Positions 10,401 to 16,913 of a stretch of DNA of 64,000 bases are shown piece after piece. How positions within the stretch are numbered: position 1 is the first letter of the stretch; each line of letters starts with the position of its first letter. The position numbers and the translations under genes were made by a program. The DNA comes from Pseudomonas uvaldensis. GTDB lineage: Bacteria > Pseudomonadota > Gammaproteobacteria > Pseudomonadales > Pseudomonadaceae. A model generated the notes under the pieces. That model saw nothing but the letters and a program-made list of their open reading frames with translations. It was not told where the DNA came from and made no database searches. The stretch spans positions 620,001-684,000 of the forward strand of contig NZ_JAIWKS010000002.1 of NCBI RefSeq assembly GCF_021271205.1. The letters are read 5' to 3'.

Positions 10401-13324
10401 AGGCCGTATTGCGCATAGATCGCAGCGACCTCGGCATCGCTCATGCCCGCCGTCACACGAGCCGATGCCTCACCGAGCAACTTGCCAATGGTTTGTCCAA
10501 ACGCATCGTAAAGGGTGCGGGTGCTGCGCTCTTCGGTGGTTCCCTGGGCTTGTGTTTCACGCACCAGGCGACCAGACGCGTCGTATTCGTACGCCGTAAC
10601 CGTACCATCAGTGGCGATACGTCGAGCCACGCGCCCTTGATCGTCAAACACCATGGTCGATGTTTGAGCGGTACCAGCCGCCACGGCAGCCTTGATCGAT
10701 GCAAACGCCGTCGCATCTGAAATCACGGCGGTATAGGCGGTGGCATAACGCAAGGTTTTCTGGGTATTGCTCGCTTCGTCGTACACCGTTTCGGTGACGA
10801 ATTGCTTTTCATCAATGCTGCCGATCTGCCGGCCAGCCGTGTCGTAGAAATACCGGCTCGACAGATCATTGGCCGAGGCTTGGCGTAGCTGGTCGAGGGT
10901 GCCGCTGGCCCGATTGGCTGCCAGGGTCTGGGTGGCGTAGCGGATACTTTGGGTCAGGCGGCCGGCGGCATCGTAACGGTTTTCGCGCAGGTAACCTTCG
11001 GCGTCCAGCTGGCCACTCTGGTGTCCACTGGCGTCGTAGAAAAATCGCGTCGTGCGGTCACCCGTTTGTTGCTGAACCAGCTGGCCCTTGCCGTCATAAA
11101 TGTAGCTTGTCACCGTACCGCTGGCATCGGTGCGAGTGCTCACGCGTCCGGCATTGTCGTAGGACAGACTCGTCAGGCGATCAGCGGAACTGCCCGCCGG
11201 ACGGATTTCATCCAGCGGCGTTTTGACCACCGCTGAGCCGTTGTACCAGGCCGATGTGTCGACCAGTGTGGCGTAGCGTTTTTCCTGAATCCGCTGTCCC
11301 GCGGTGTTGTAGCTGTATTCGGTTACCGCCCCAACGCCGTCAACCAACGCACTGATTCGCCCGGTTTCATCGTAGAACGTATAGCGGCGTGCGCCCGTCG
11401 CGTCCTGGACCATGACTTGCCGACCAGCAGCGTCATAAAGGTACGAAGTGGAGCGCGATGTTTCTCCTGCTGCGGTTTGCGTCAGGCCGATCAACTGCCC
11501 GTGATCGTTGTAGGTTTGTGTCACGGTCATGCCAGCGGTGTTGCTGACGGCCACGGTACGGTTGTTCCCGTTGTAGGCTGTCGTCCGCGTGCCGGTAGAG
11601 TCGGTCTGGCTGATCACACGCCCCAGGCCATCGTAGACGGTCGAGCTCAGGGTGGTTTTCTGGCTTCGATCCGCCCCACGCGCTACCAACGTCTGCAACA
11701 GCTGACCATACTGGCTGTAGATGTATTCGGTGACGCTGGCGCTGCTCTCCAACGAACCCGCGCCGGCCGCATTGACCACGCCGTAGGTGGTTTTACGGCT
11801 CAGGTTGCCCCGGTAGTCATAACTCAGCTCGGTCAGGGTCGAGCGAGTCTTGTCCCTGGAGCCAACCCATGATGCCAATTGCGCCTCTGTCAGTTCCGCC
11901 TGAGGTGTCAGCCCGGCCACCGCGTACAGCGAGTCCCCATAACTGATTTCCTGGACTTTTAGTCCCTGGGCGTTATAGCGGTACTCCGTGACCTGACCGC
12001 GCCCGTCGACCATAAAGCGCACCCGATTATTACTGTCATAGATCAATCGAGTGACTTGAGCGCTGCTGGCTGGCGGTTCTGTCCAGAGTCCGGTAGCGCT
12101 GTTGAAAATTGCTGTTGTGCTGTAGCGGATCTCGTTGAGCAGCTGATTATCGGCACTGTAGGTACGCGCCACGGTGACACCCGTCGCATCGCGCTCCAGC
12201 ACCGCATTGCCGTTCGCATCGTACTGATAGGTGATCGCGTTACCGCGTCCATCCGTGACGCTGATCAGGTTGCCGTCCACATCATAGACGTAGCGCGTGG
12301 ACAACCGTTGGCCGTCGACCGCCGGGGTTTGCACTTCAATCAGTCGGTCGTCGGCGTCGTAGAAATAGCTCCACTGCTGACCCAAACCATTGACAACATC
12401 TGTCCGGTTGTTGGCGAGGTCGTAGCTGAATGTCGTAGTGCCGGAGCCATCGGTCACCGTCTGGACCCGGTACTCGCCATCGATCAATTGATACGTAAAG
12501 CTGGCCGAGGTGCCGTCGCTTTGCACGACACTGGCGATACGGAAACTGGCCCCGTCATAGGTGTAATCAGTGCGGTAGACGTTGCCATCGGCAATGCTGT
12601 TGTCCTCCGGGCTCAGGTCGGTGCTGACATTGATCAGTCGGCCCTGGGCGTCATAGCCGTAATAGACCTGTTGAGTGAGCGCGCCACCCGCCACACTGCG
12701 CGTATCGACACGCTCCAGTTTGCCGGCGGCATTGTAGTTGAGCACCAACTCCTGCCCGGAACCGTCCTTGACGCTACTCAGGCGCCCATCGGCGTCGTAA
12801 CCGTAGCTGATTTGCGTGCCGTGGGCGTCGGTGACTGATAGCAGCCGACCACTGCCGTCATATCGCTCGACGACGCGGCGCGAGCCATCGGTCCAGACCA
12901 TCTGTGCCGCGCCGGCATCCCAGCTGACAGAGTCATGCGCCCCATCGCCTTCGGTCGATTGATACTGGCTACCGTTCCACTGATAGATCGTCTGGTGGCC
13001 ATCGCCTGTGGTGCGGGTTATTTGGCTACCCGCCGTATTTACGGTGCCAGTCAGGACAAGGCTGCGCTCGCCATCCCAACGCCAGCCATCGGCATCGCCG
13101 TCGCTCAAACCACCTTGGGTGTTATAGGTGCGGGTGTGCAGTAGGTCCTGCCCCAGGCCGGACAACTGCTCATCGGTAAAACGCAGTACCAGGTTGCCAT
13201 TGCTGACATTGACCAGCGCCTGCCCCCCGGCCTGCCCCAGGTTGCCCTGGCCACCCACGCCCCCCAGCGAATTCAACGACGTGTTGAACAGCCCTAATCC
13301 ATTACCGGCGACGATGGCGACCAT
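1076..13324 (-). CDS. giant YD/RHS-repeat polymorphic toxin with LysM domain and C-terminal ADP-ribosyltransferase tip
   Basis: A 4082-residue protein. ATG 13324 is chosen over an upstream TTG (13333) because a GAGGAAT ribosome site lies just before it. Layout: a short N-terminal leader rich in Gly/Asn with no classical signal peptide; more than 3000 residues of YD repeats (Y-D-x-x-G-R/N-type) that would form a sealed cocoon; two near-identical about 198-residue inserts; a LysM domain at about 3403-3451; a PPPPKPKKKK linker; a long Gly/Ala-rich hydrophobic segment at about 3490-3570; and a C-terminal tip from about 3965. The tip shows FRGDSRGPDVIF (Arg about 3971), VPTSRS (Ser about 4012) and EELEIAMPGGV (E-x-E at about 4049/4051). 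That is the R-S-ExE set of cholera/pertussis-type arginine ADP-ribosyltransferases. The export route is not evident; no VgrG, TcA/TcB or autotransporter part is in view. Confidence 0.9.
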   Translation of the reverse strand: MVAIVAGNGLGLFNTSLNSLGGVGGQGNLGQAGGQALVNVSNGNLVLRFTDEQLSGLGQDLLHTRTYNTQGGLSDGDADGWRWDGERSLVLTGTVNTAGSQITRTTGDGHQTIYQWNGSQYQSTEGDGAHDSVSWDAGAAQMVWTDGSRRVVERYDGSGRLLSVTDAHGTQISYGYDADGRLSSVKDGSGQELVLNYNAAGKLERVDTRSVAGGALTQQVYYGYDAQGRLINVSTDLSPEDNSIADGNVYRTDYTYDGASFRIASVVQSDGTSASFTYQLIDGEYRVQTVTDGSGTTTFSYDLANNRTDVVNGLGQQWSYFYDADDRLIEVQTPAVDGQRLSTRYVYDVDGNLISVTDGRGNAITYQYDANGNAVLERDATGVTVARTYSADNQLLNEIRYSTTAIFNSATGLWTEPPASSAQVTRLIYDSNNRVRFMVDGRGQVTEYRYNAQGLKVQEISYGDSLYAVAGLTPQAELTEAQLASWVGSRDKTRSTLTELSYDYRGNLSRKTTYGVVNAAGAGSLESSASVTEYIYSQYGQLLQTLVARGADRSQKTTLSSTVYDGLGRVISQTDSTGTRTTAYNGNNRTVAVSNTAGMTVTQTYNDHGQLIGLTQTAAGETSRSTSYLYDAAGRQVMVQDATGARRYTFYDETGRISALVDGVGAVTEYSYNTAGQRIQEKRYATLVDTSAWYNGSAVVKTPLDEIRPAGSSADRLTSLSYDNAGRVSTRTDASGTVTSYIYDGKGQLVQQQTGDRTTRFFYDASGHQSGQLDAEGYLRENRYDAAGRLTQSIRYATQTLAANRASGTLDQLRQASANDLSSRYFYDTAGRQIGSIDEKQFVTETVYDEASNTQKTLRYATAYTAVISDATAFASIKAAVAAGTAQTSTMVFDDQGRVARRIATDGTVTAYEYDASGRLVRETQAQGTTEERSTRTLYDAFGQTIGKLLGEASARVTAGMSDAEVAAIYAQYGLTYQYDAAGRVASASDALGNRTLSYYDAEGRLTHVVNALGEVSETVYSAFGDVRERTDFTGRLATADTAALSGGVLNAQLKTLVQAIRNATSDNRRLYDYDNRGLLTSSTDALGYVTSYGYNAFGNQTSITRTISAGNTVVSSATYNKRGEQIGRIEDVGGLARSSATVYDAFGRVITQTDGLGLNTTTTYASNGRVITLKNPLSQGATSEYDAFGRLLKQTDALGKSTTYAYNDSARSLTVTTPDGVSMVTVKNRHGQTLTVTDGTGAVTRYSYNKDGQLLTSQDGLNRVTTNAYDAAGRLLTVTDALGRITRYSYDADNRVLTRTDANNSVTHYSFDGQGRQVRVVDAEGKAEQRVTDYAYDRNGQLLRVTQDPDGLKITSSYSYDGLGRQVQVMRGTVTSPSQQVTLYAFDKLGRRISERQDPSGLNLTTQYRYNDNDQVTRKIDAAGNSTWYVYDKAGRVTSTVDALGYVSENRYDANGRVIETVRYAKPVQLPTNGSSDGRTFLLGGNSGRLNAVEKIPIDPTKTYTVRVRLRQVTGEGLVYAGVLTHDSAGKWLSNPYGGSYAYSAVAGVKLTPEMGWRTFEGTISGTNPINASASPDKFFEGSVGALPLLLYNYDADNTGDPSRLVEVDSLELIDTATGQVLNVNANTSAGQANWYSAGLVGTNSASDSVNAERLQTLLRPDSDDRHTQFVYDAVGRQRFVIDAQGAVTENRYDANGRLTQTVQYATRIQRPTYGSSDGSTLSLSGDSGIFNALGKIAIDPAKTYTVRVKLRQVTGEGLVYAGVVTYDSAGNRLANTSGGTYSYNAASSVKLTPEMGWQTFEGTISGTSPNSGGDNRNKFIEGSASAVPLLLYNYGADSSGDPSRLIEVDSLELIDTATGQVLNVNANIAAGRTNWYVAGLNGVHSASDALSVEQLQMLLRPESTSDRTTTYTYDAAGQQKTVTDAAGKVESYTYDAVGNRKTLTNKNGHVWTYNYDALNRLVEEITPAVAVASITEAGVVSTVNRYLVTRNTYDALGNVTSRTEGRLRASVAADPTLDELTEARTTAYAYDAVGRQIRITSPGWYNKLSGRYQQTSDGTANTFQVSTEVTYDALGNAVRNRVRVNNSGAVATDFVDSYKVYDVLGRVSYDIDGLKGVTAYSYDSMGQTIRTVRYANALTQAVPARGYYLATDVTATTLVPDATQDRTLITSYDALGRKTSVQKNIVSLFTFTGNVATSTLTNLAPTTLYSYDAFGQLVRETQVARNASGATVQTGASTVYYYDMAGKRIGSVDALGYYTRTEYDALGQLTRQTDYATKLASWNENALPATPTVSVNDRRVRFSYDAMGRQIQTTVEGARFWQQSINATTGAVSATLVTADLLLSRSTYDGVGNVKTVTDAQGNVVSTDYNALGQVIKVVEPARATAKNGAVDPFASAEVIASPTTTLLLNAFGQQIREVRAVGTDSAGNVQAGLGQITRTRYDAAGYEIQEIDAAGSAQNYKVDVAGRRIEESRAVNATLSAWTVNGVAVSYNQTLKRTFQYDALGQQTAAIDWYIAANGTAQNTSDSVIFNRFGEVTRKLLNGNTIEIFNYDQAGRLESHASTTDLSAFQYDLSEKVSKSTALGEWSTTADDRINYMRNDLLGRTYEQHLPAFEANLNADTLNNVTLTLSTPIIRQTLDRWGNVLSRTDARGYITTYTYDHNNKQLTETLPVTDILRENGTSYRANLIHEKRYDALGQLIQEVDLVGPYTGVATNTLLRTRQHVYNQTGQLIRDIDALGYSRDYRVDANGNRIGTRDALGIVTVDGYDVMDRHINHGIIRSGAKLTLLTNQYDQAGRLYGEISGAGAVEETLQSVANTSNWTSTTTGVAGNTKYSLFDERGNIVKTRNESKVERTLEYDINNRKVKETDGLNGTLTWTYDIASFGRLSSRKDLAGRVYSFTYNGFGQLIKETLTTASGAGPDKTYSYYANGLARAIVEGSDTKDAAGAVTAEDSRTSAYAYDLSGNRIREINSGRYLSGTVSQASSNEVRSKFDEQGRLKEVKAPAGNQLMGGLGTQYALANTARLDSLKYDYDEVGNRRRVYMDTTNQSGGRTIKDDWYKYDLEGRALIAEGFINAKGQIVAGALGPGLTVATANAKGYALTYNAIGQRVSSESWKEFIYQTIYNPQIPSGQFVVPAAHRYEVETYSYNSFGQLESAVGRAVARQYANGKSDVSEAVVDLTKVASFPAAELLQTKYSKVYDEKGNLVSQKTHKFNLNWVAITNQSTINYAYRGDGQLISQFTYDSAQRLTQANYFNESGMLDAAGNQRVYRYVSFNANGTINHRGNFSAGQVLFDGYKESQSTVTRTNGGSPGTTTYTYSARGELLQAVGTGGNVFTRRLATNDEGRLITRQEASGKAQTYLYYQGAALANFGNASAPEISDTFTPISTDYPERTPSNYVVNQGDTLESVAQSVWGDSKMWYLIADANGLDPSKALNPGDNLKIPNVVSSTHNDSDTFKPYNATDVIGNTTPSPKAPPPPKPKKKKSGGLASVVMVVVAVVATVFTAGAAAPLAGIAAGSGGIMATGAAVLTGAITGAGLGTLGVAALAGVVGSAASQLVGKAMGVVDGFSWGQVAVGGLTAGVTSGFGTLAQTGAIGSWAGTTAKFMSDGGGYGAGYAALGTFNYANSQLASRIVGLETSFSWRNVAASAVGATIAGYAGGGSSGLVSSTIRGQVSAYASATIKDKWFGGGRPDYGQVAADAFGNTLGNFAVDRFRQPSAEALQRAMDLAGVKDEVIVPAVRHLLTNGATPEQVGKIFSDPMVGPQLLHPTTAGENGAYLRYESDGVWVGVPPPQEPLTYSVDNLEGVVQLNGNSTLVDWANTITPPIHEGLTSIASFADAHPNATLLVGYAAQAVSYTLMGPMAVMRDIATQATLGPVLDQARDYAIERVSGYYQTKGVVADNADVLASGTLFGVEAAAGRASSAVVGAQQYVMRMNAKGVPGSVTGAAASGAGVASEIPQYTFRGDSRGPDVIFNEGFQPRGNSKDLMLHALDNKSPPSMYVPTSRSFDVANDFDSNVYVVRQRDGIDVNAVLGSKSPFPEELEIAMPGGVRPSDIRALTLPDQGVSILNPNFRK
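7608..8926 (-). repeat. tandem duplication of an about 198-residue beta-sandwich-like insert within the YD shell
   Basis: Two closely similar coding copies, about 8334-8926 and 7608-8200, start 726 bp (242 codons) apart and are separated by a single YD-type linker. Both contain KTYTVRV-LRQVTGEGLVYAGV, then LTPEMGW-TFEGTISGT, then PLLLYNY-AD, then EVDSLELIDTATGQVLNVNAN. The alternating hydrophobic strands and aromatic residues look like a carbohydrate-binding or jelly-roll module. This is an inference from pattern, not from a match. The high identity of the copies implies a recent duplication or gene conversion. Confidence 0.8.
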
Positions 13325-13391
13325 ATTCCTCAACTCCCCGACGAAGTCGAGCCGACCGAGCGGCTCAAAAAATCGGCTGCTCGATCAATGT

Positions 13392-13424
13392 CCAAGCAGC
13401 ACTACTGTCAGTGCTTATGCTTGG
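13392..13424. promoter_or_regulatory. interrupted palindrome in the toxin/TPR divergent region
   Basis: CCAAGC at 13392-13397 pairs with GCTTGG at 13419-13424, and GCACT pairs with AGTGC inside it. The dyad lies 68 bp upstream of the toxin ATG and about 150 bp upstream of the TPR operon. It could be a stem-loop in the toxin 5' leader or a two-fold operator shared by the divergent genes. The remainder of the 13325-13571 gap is AT-rich (a GAAAAATATTTTTT tract at 13449-13462) and probably holds both promoters; no convincing -35/-10 pair was assigned. Confidence 0.45.
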
Positions 13425-13571
13425 ATTTCGGGAAAAGTTTAGGGGGAATGAAAAATATTTTTTGAGGGATTGAAATCAGCGGTTTAGGCATGACAGGCGG
13501 CGCCCTCCAAGGCAATAATCCCTCGGCAGAACCGCCTCGATCCTTTCCAATTGCCGACAAAGAACCCATCC

Positions 13572-14756
13572 ATGGCCAATGACAACTCGTCCGCTGAACA
13601 TCATCGCTTGGGGCGTCTGCTCGCTTTCCTGGGACACGATCCCGCCAACCTTGCGCTTCTGACCGATGCCATGTCCCTGGCTATCGATTTAGGCGACACC
13701 GCCTGTGGCAAACAATTGATTGACCACATGAAAGCGAAAGCAATCGACGAACCGAAGGTGAATGCGTTGGCGGCCCACTTGTCATTACAGGCAGGTCACT
13801 TTGAGGAAGCCGGCGCCTTCGGCGACAAGGCAATCGAGGGCGGGATTCTGCATCCGGCCGTTATCTTCAATGCTGCCCAGGGACATTTTTACAGCGGCGA
13901 TTACGCTTCGGTCCATACGCTGCTGTCACGCCTCAACAACGACCCGCAAAGCCCCGTTTCTGTGCTGATGATGCATGCCCGGGCACTGCATCAGTTGGAA
14001 GAAACCGAACAAGCCGAGACACTGGTGGCCCGAGCGCAACAGCAAGAACCCGGAAACGCCGACATACGAGGATTGCTCTCCCTGCTGCAGTACGAGAACG
14101 ACAACTTCTCTCCAGCATTGATCACCGCCCATGAGACGCTGGCCGAGGATCCGGACCAACTGGATGCGCTGATCGCCTGCGCTTCGGTCCACTTCGAACA
14201 GAACAACATCACTGCATCACGCAACGCCTGGCTCCACACCGTCACCGTGCATCCAGAATGCGGTCGCGCGTGGTCCGGGCTGGCTCGGCTGGAATTCAAT
14301 GAGCTGGAATTCGACGCAGCTGAAGAGCACCTCAACACAGCAGTCCAGTTCATGCCGGATCATATCGGCACTTGGCACCTTCTGGCCTGGGTCTACATTC
14401 TTCGCAACGACAGCACTCAAGCACGCCAGGCCCTTGACCGCTCATATGCTCTGGATCGCACGTTTGGCGAAACCCATGGCGGACTGGCGATTGTCGACAT
14501 CATGGATGGGATGAAGGAGCGCGCCCGACAGGGTATCCGTCGGGCCCTCAAACTCAATCCCAACGGTTTGTCAGCCCAGTACGCCGAAGCTCTCCTGCTT
14601 AAAGACGCAGGCCAACCGGAAAAAGCGCTCCAACTCATTGACCAGGTTCTTGACCGAACCCGTCCCGGCAGCAGCGATACCGGCCGTATCTTGATGGAGA
14701 ACTGGCTGAGAGCGCACCAAAACAAACTCCCGGACCGTCATCCAGACCAACACTGA
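13572..14756 (+). CDS. tetratricopeptide-repeat protein, first gene of an operon divergent from the YD toxin
   Basis: A 394-residue protein from ATG 13572 (a TTG at 13551 is in frame). No signal peptide is seen. It is almost entirely helical repeats: several 34-residue TPR units with the usual W-LG-Y-F-A-P pattern. Examples are WSGLARLEFNELEFDAAEEH near residue 240, followed by WHLLAWVYILRNDSTQA and GLSAQYAEALLLKDAGQPE. TPR scaffolds bind other proteins, so an adaptor, chaperone or assembly role is plausible. The next gene starts 10 bases after the stop, indicating an operon. Enzymatic motifs are absent. The function of this specific family is not known to me. Confidence 0.85.
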   Translation: MANDNSSAEHHRLGRLLAFLGHDPANLALLTDAMSLAIDLGDTACGKQLIDHMKAKAIDEPKVNALAAHLSLQAGHFEEAGAFGDKAIEGGILHPAVIFNAAQGHFYSGDYASVHTLLSRLNNDPQSPVSVLMMHARALHQLEETEQAETLVARAQQQEPGNADIRGLLSLLQYENDNFSPALITAHETLAEDPDQLDALIACASVHFEQNNITASRNAWLHTVTVHPECGRAWSGLARLEFNELEFDAAEEHLNTAVQFMPDHIGTWHLLAWVYILRNDSTQARQALDRSYALDRTFGETHGGLAIVDIMDGMKERARQGIRRALKLNPNGLSAQYAEALLLKDAGQPEKALQLIDQVLDRTRPGSSDTGRILMENWLRAHQNKLPDRHPDQH

Positions 14757-14766
14757 GTCATCGAAC

Positions 14767-15321
14767 ATGGGAAAGCCCAACATGCTGGACGCATCGGAAT
14801 ACTTGCACTTGGCGATCAATGCCAGTCAGAACGGCGATCATCACGCAGCCCTGAATTATTTGAATTCGGCCCTTGAGTCTGAGCCCGAAAATGCAGCTGT
14901 ACATTATTTTCGCGCTGCCGAACATGCCGAGCTTGGCCTTTTGGAGCGTGCGCATAGCGAGATGATTACGGCATTGAAACTAAACCCCGCTATGGACATC
15001 GCCCGCTTTCAATTTGGCTTGCTCAGCCTTCAGCTATCCAAAACGGATGAGGCCCGCGATGCATTCTCAACCCTCGGAGCATCGCCGGACATGAGCCTAC
15101 GGGAATTTTCAGGGGCTTATCTGGAGCTGCTCAATGAAAACACACAGAGCGCGATTACCCGCCTGACCCAAGGACTGGCCGATTGTCCTAACCTGGCATT
15201 GAAAACGGACATGGAGCGGGTACTGACAAGCCTTTCAGAAACCCCTTCGCTGCAAAGCGCCCCTGTGGCGGAACCTTCCGTGTTCCTCGGCGCTTACCGC
15301 GATACCCTTGAGACTTCCTGA
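14767..15321 (+). CDS. second tetratricopeptide-repeat protein of the toxin-linked operon
   Basis: A 184-residue soluble protein. ATG 14767 is used; ATG 14782 is an alternative with a better purine-rich stretch upstream. TPR-like helices are visible: YLHLAINASQNGDHHAALNY, then AAVHYFRAAEHAELGLLERA, then an ARFQFGLLSLQLSKTDEARD unit. It begins 10 bases after the larger TPR gene, and its stop overlaps the start of the next gene (TGATG at 15319-15323). The pairing of two TPR proteins with a small third partner suggests a stable complex. Whether that complex handles the divergently encoded YD protein is inference from location. Confidence 0.85.
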   Translation: MGKPNMLDASEYLHLAINASQNGDHHAALNYLNSALESEPENAAVHYFRAAEHAELGLLERAHSEMITALKLNPAMDIARFQFGLLSLQLSKTDEARDAFSTLGASPDMSLREFSGAYLELLNENTQSAITRLTQGLADCPNLALKTDMERVLTSLSETPSLQSAPVAEPSVFLGAYRDTLETS

Positions 15322-15695
15322 TGAGCAAGATCGATTCGACTCGCCTGTCCCAAGTTCTGGCAGCGCTGGCCAAGCCCAAGGAGCGAGTGACATCGAGCAC
15401 AGCAAACAGCTCGGGCGCCGCCAAAGCCAGGAAAGGTGCCAAAGACCTTGAGGTGCTACGGACACATTTGCAAAGCCGACTCCGGGACCTCAAACAAAAC
15501 ACCGAGGATTTCCGTGAGACCGCGCCCATCATCACAGTCCAGGAAATCCTTCGCTGGGAATTTGGCGACGGCATATTGGAGCATTCGGACTTTGACCTTG
15601 TTTCAAAAAAGGTGGCTCAGACCATGCTGGAAAATCAGCAGTTAGAAAAAGCCATTTACAGCATCGTTGATCGGATGATTTCGACTGGCAGCTGA
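15321..15695 (+). CDS. small helical protein of unknown function, third gene of the TPR operon
   Basis: A 124-residue protein. ATG 15321 overlaps the previous stop by one base (TGATG), so it is translationally coupled. The first about 40 residues are Ser/Ala/Lys-rich and look disordered. From about 42 on the protein is predicted helical, with DLEVLRTHLQSRLRDLKQ, a TVQEILRWEFGDGILEHSDF segment and an acidic amphipathic tail. There is no signal peptide or transmembrane segment. I do not recognise the family. It lies convergently on the DUF2986 micro-gene and overlaps it by 40 bases. Confidence 0.8.
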   Translation: MSKIDSTRLSQVLAALAKPKERVTSSTANSSGAAKARKGAKDLEVLRTHLQSRLRDLKQNTEDFRETAPIITVQEILRWEFGDGILEHSDFDLVSKKVAQTMLENQQLEKAIYSIVDRMISTGS

Positions 15696-15820
15696 TTTTG
15701 CTCCAGCTTCAAACGATCGGCCTTGCTGATGTACTTGGGCTTGTTTCGCGGGGCCAGTTTGGCGCTGGCCTTCTTGGCGTGGGCTTCCAGGAGCTGCTTG
15801 ATTTTCTTGCGACGATTCAT
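15656..15820 (-). CDS. DUF2986 family small basic protein
   Basis: A 54-residue protein read directly from the minus strand, starting MNRRKKIKQLLEAHAKKASA and continuing KLAPRNKPKYISKADRLKLE. This is the conserved Lys/Arg-rich core of the DUF2986 micro-proteins found in Pseudomonas and relatives. AAAGAAG precedes the ATG. The expected Ala/Glu-rich tail is absent; instead the last about 14 residues (QNQLPVEIIRSTML) come from antisense of the convergent TPR-operon gene. The original C-terminus may therefore have been replaced when the neighbouring DNA was inserted. Function is unknown, and the basic charge would fit RNA or ribosome association. Confidence 0.75.
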   Translation of the reverse strand: MNRRKKIKQLLEAHAKKASAKLAPRNKPKYISKADRLKLEQNQLPVEIIRSTML

Positions 15821-15893
15821 CTTCTTTGCCCGGCCGGTGCGTTTTTGAATGCTGACAGCTTAACGCATTGGGCCCCTTGCCCGCTTCACCGCG

Positions 15894-16772
15894 TCACGCG
15901 GCCTTTGCCTGGGCTTTCGCAACCAATGCCTCGATCCACGGGACCTCTATCGGATTGACCACCCCATAGCGGTCCGGCGCGAAAAACTTCCAGTGATGGG
16001 CCGCGTCGTCCAGGCGTTCGAGTTCGGGCGCGCTGAGCCAGTAATCGGTGCAGGCCAGTCCAACCGGCATCCCGGAGAAGCGCAGCCCCAGCGAAATGTT
16101 GGTGCGCGGGGCAAAGGCAATGGCCAGGTCACGATTGACCTGCAGGTGCTTGCTGGCTGGGGGCTGCACGGTCTTGCCGTAACCCGCGAAGCTGCCTGCA
16201 ATGCAGTGACGCAGCACCAACCATTGCCCTTCGGCGGTTTGCACCAGGATCCATTGCGAGATGCCGCTGTCGGGCAACTCCTGGATGCGCTCGTCGAGCC
16301 ATTGCGGGATATGGCATCGGTCAGGGTCATAATCGAGCGACCACAGGCCGACGCCACGAATCAGGGTGTGCCGCTCCAGTTCCACCTCGCCGGCCTCGGG
16401 CATGTCTCGCCAGTAACGCAGCCTTGGGTCGTGTCGAGCGCGGTGCCTGTTCCAGGCTACCCAGCCTGCAACGAACAGCCCCGTACCCGCCGCGAGCCAC
16501 CCCAGCGTGTGTGCCCCGTAGCGATCCATATCGAAGTCAGGGTCGAACAGCCCCTCATAGACCCAGATGCCCAGGAACAGGACCAATGCCGGCAATACAG
16601 GTCCGATAGCGAGCGGCATCACTGTCCATTGCAGCCAGCCGCTGGTGTGAGCACTCGCTCGATAACTCGCCCAGGCCCTTTCCTGATCCAGCATCGGCGC
16701 GCTTTCACGGGCAGCGATGTCGGCGTCGGGCGAGTGGAAGTCCACGTACAGGTCGTAGTCATTGGCGGGCAT
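15894..16772 (-). CDS. hypothetical inner-membrane protein with two transmembrane helices
   Basis: A 292-residue protein. The N-terminal about 45 residues are hydrophilic, followed by two membrane helices (roughly residues 47-75 and 88-107) and a soluble C-terminal domain of about 185 residues, rich in Trp and acidic residues. No family is recognised. The antisense frame is also long but has no protein-like features. Start ATG 16772 has no clear ribosome site. The gene is not closely coupled to a neighbour: DUF2986 lies 73 bp downstream and the terminator of the AhpD-like gene lies upstream. Confidence 0.75.
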   Translation of the reverse strand: MPANDYDLYVDFHSPDADIAARESAPMLDQERAWASYRASAHTSGWLQWTVMPLAIGPVLPALVLFLGIWVYEGLFDPDFDMDRYGAHTLGWLAAGTGLFVAGWVAWNRHRARHDPRLRYWRDMPEAGEVELERHTLIRGVGLWSLDYDPDRCHIPQWLDERIQELPDSGISQWILVQTAEGQWLVLRHCIAGSFAGYGKTVQPPASKHLQVNRDLAIAFAPRTNISLGLRFSGMPVGLACTDYWLSAPELERLDDAAHHWKFFAPDRYGVVNPIEVPWIEALVAKAQAKAA

Positions 16773-16861
16773 ATCGAGATGGCGGTCCTGGGTTTGGTTC
16801 GCTTCGAAGGGGCCATAACGGTAGCCTCATCCTCTGGACGTTGTCTAACCCCTGCCCGATG

Positions 16862-16899
16862 AAAAAAGCCCCGGTACCTTGGGGTATCCGGGGCTTTGA
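16862..16899 (-). terminator. intrinsic terminator after the AhpD-like gene
   Basis: AAAGCCCCGG (16865-16874) pairs perfectly with CCGGGGCTTT (16888-16897) around a 13-base loop. On the minus strand the stem is followed by a run of six U from the A-tract at 16862-16867. It sits 15 bases past the stop of the AhpD-like gene. Confidence 0.85.
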
Positions 16900-16913
16900 C
16901 GGTCATGTGGCAA

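Noticed and set aside
12056..12838. 260-codon and many other plus-strand frames inside the YD gene
   Set aside because: They arise from the repetitive YD coding pattern on the opposite strand.
15993..16862. 289-codon plus-strand frame opposite the hypothetical membrane protein
   Set aside because: The minus frame has coherent membrane helices and a soluble domain; the plus frame reads as a shadow.
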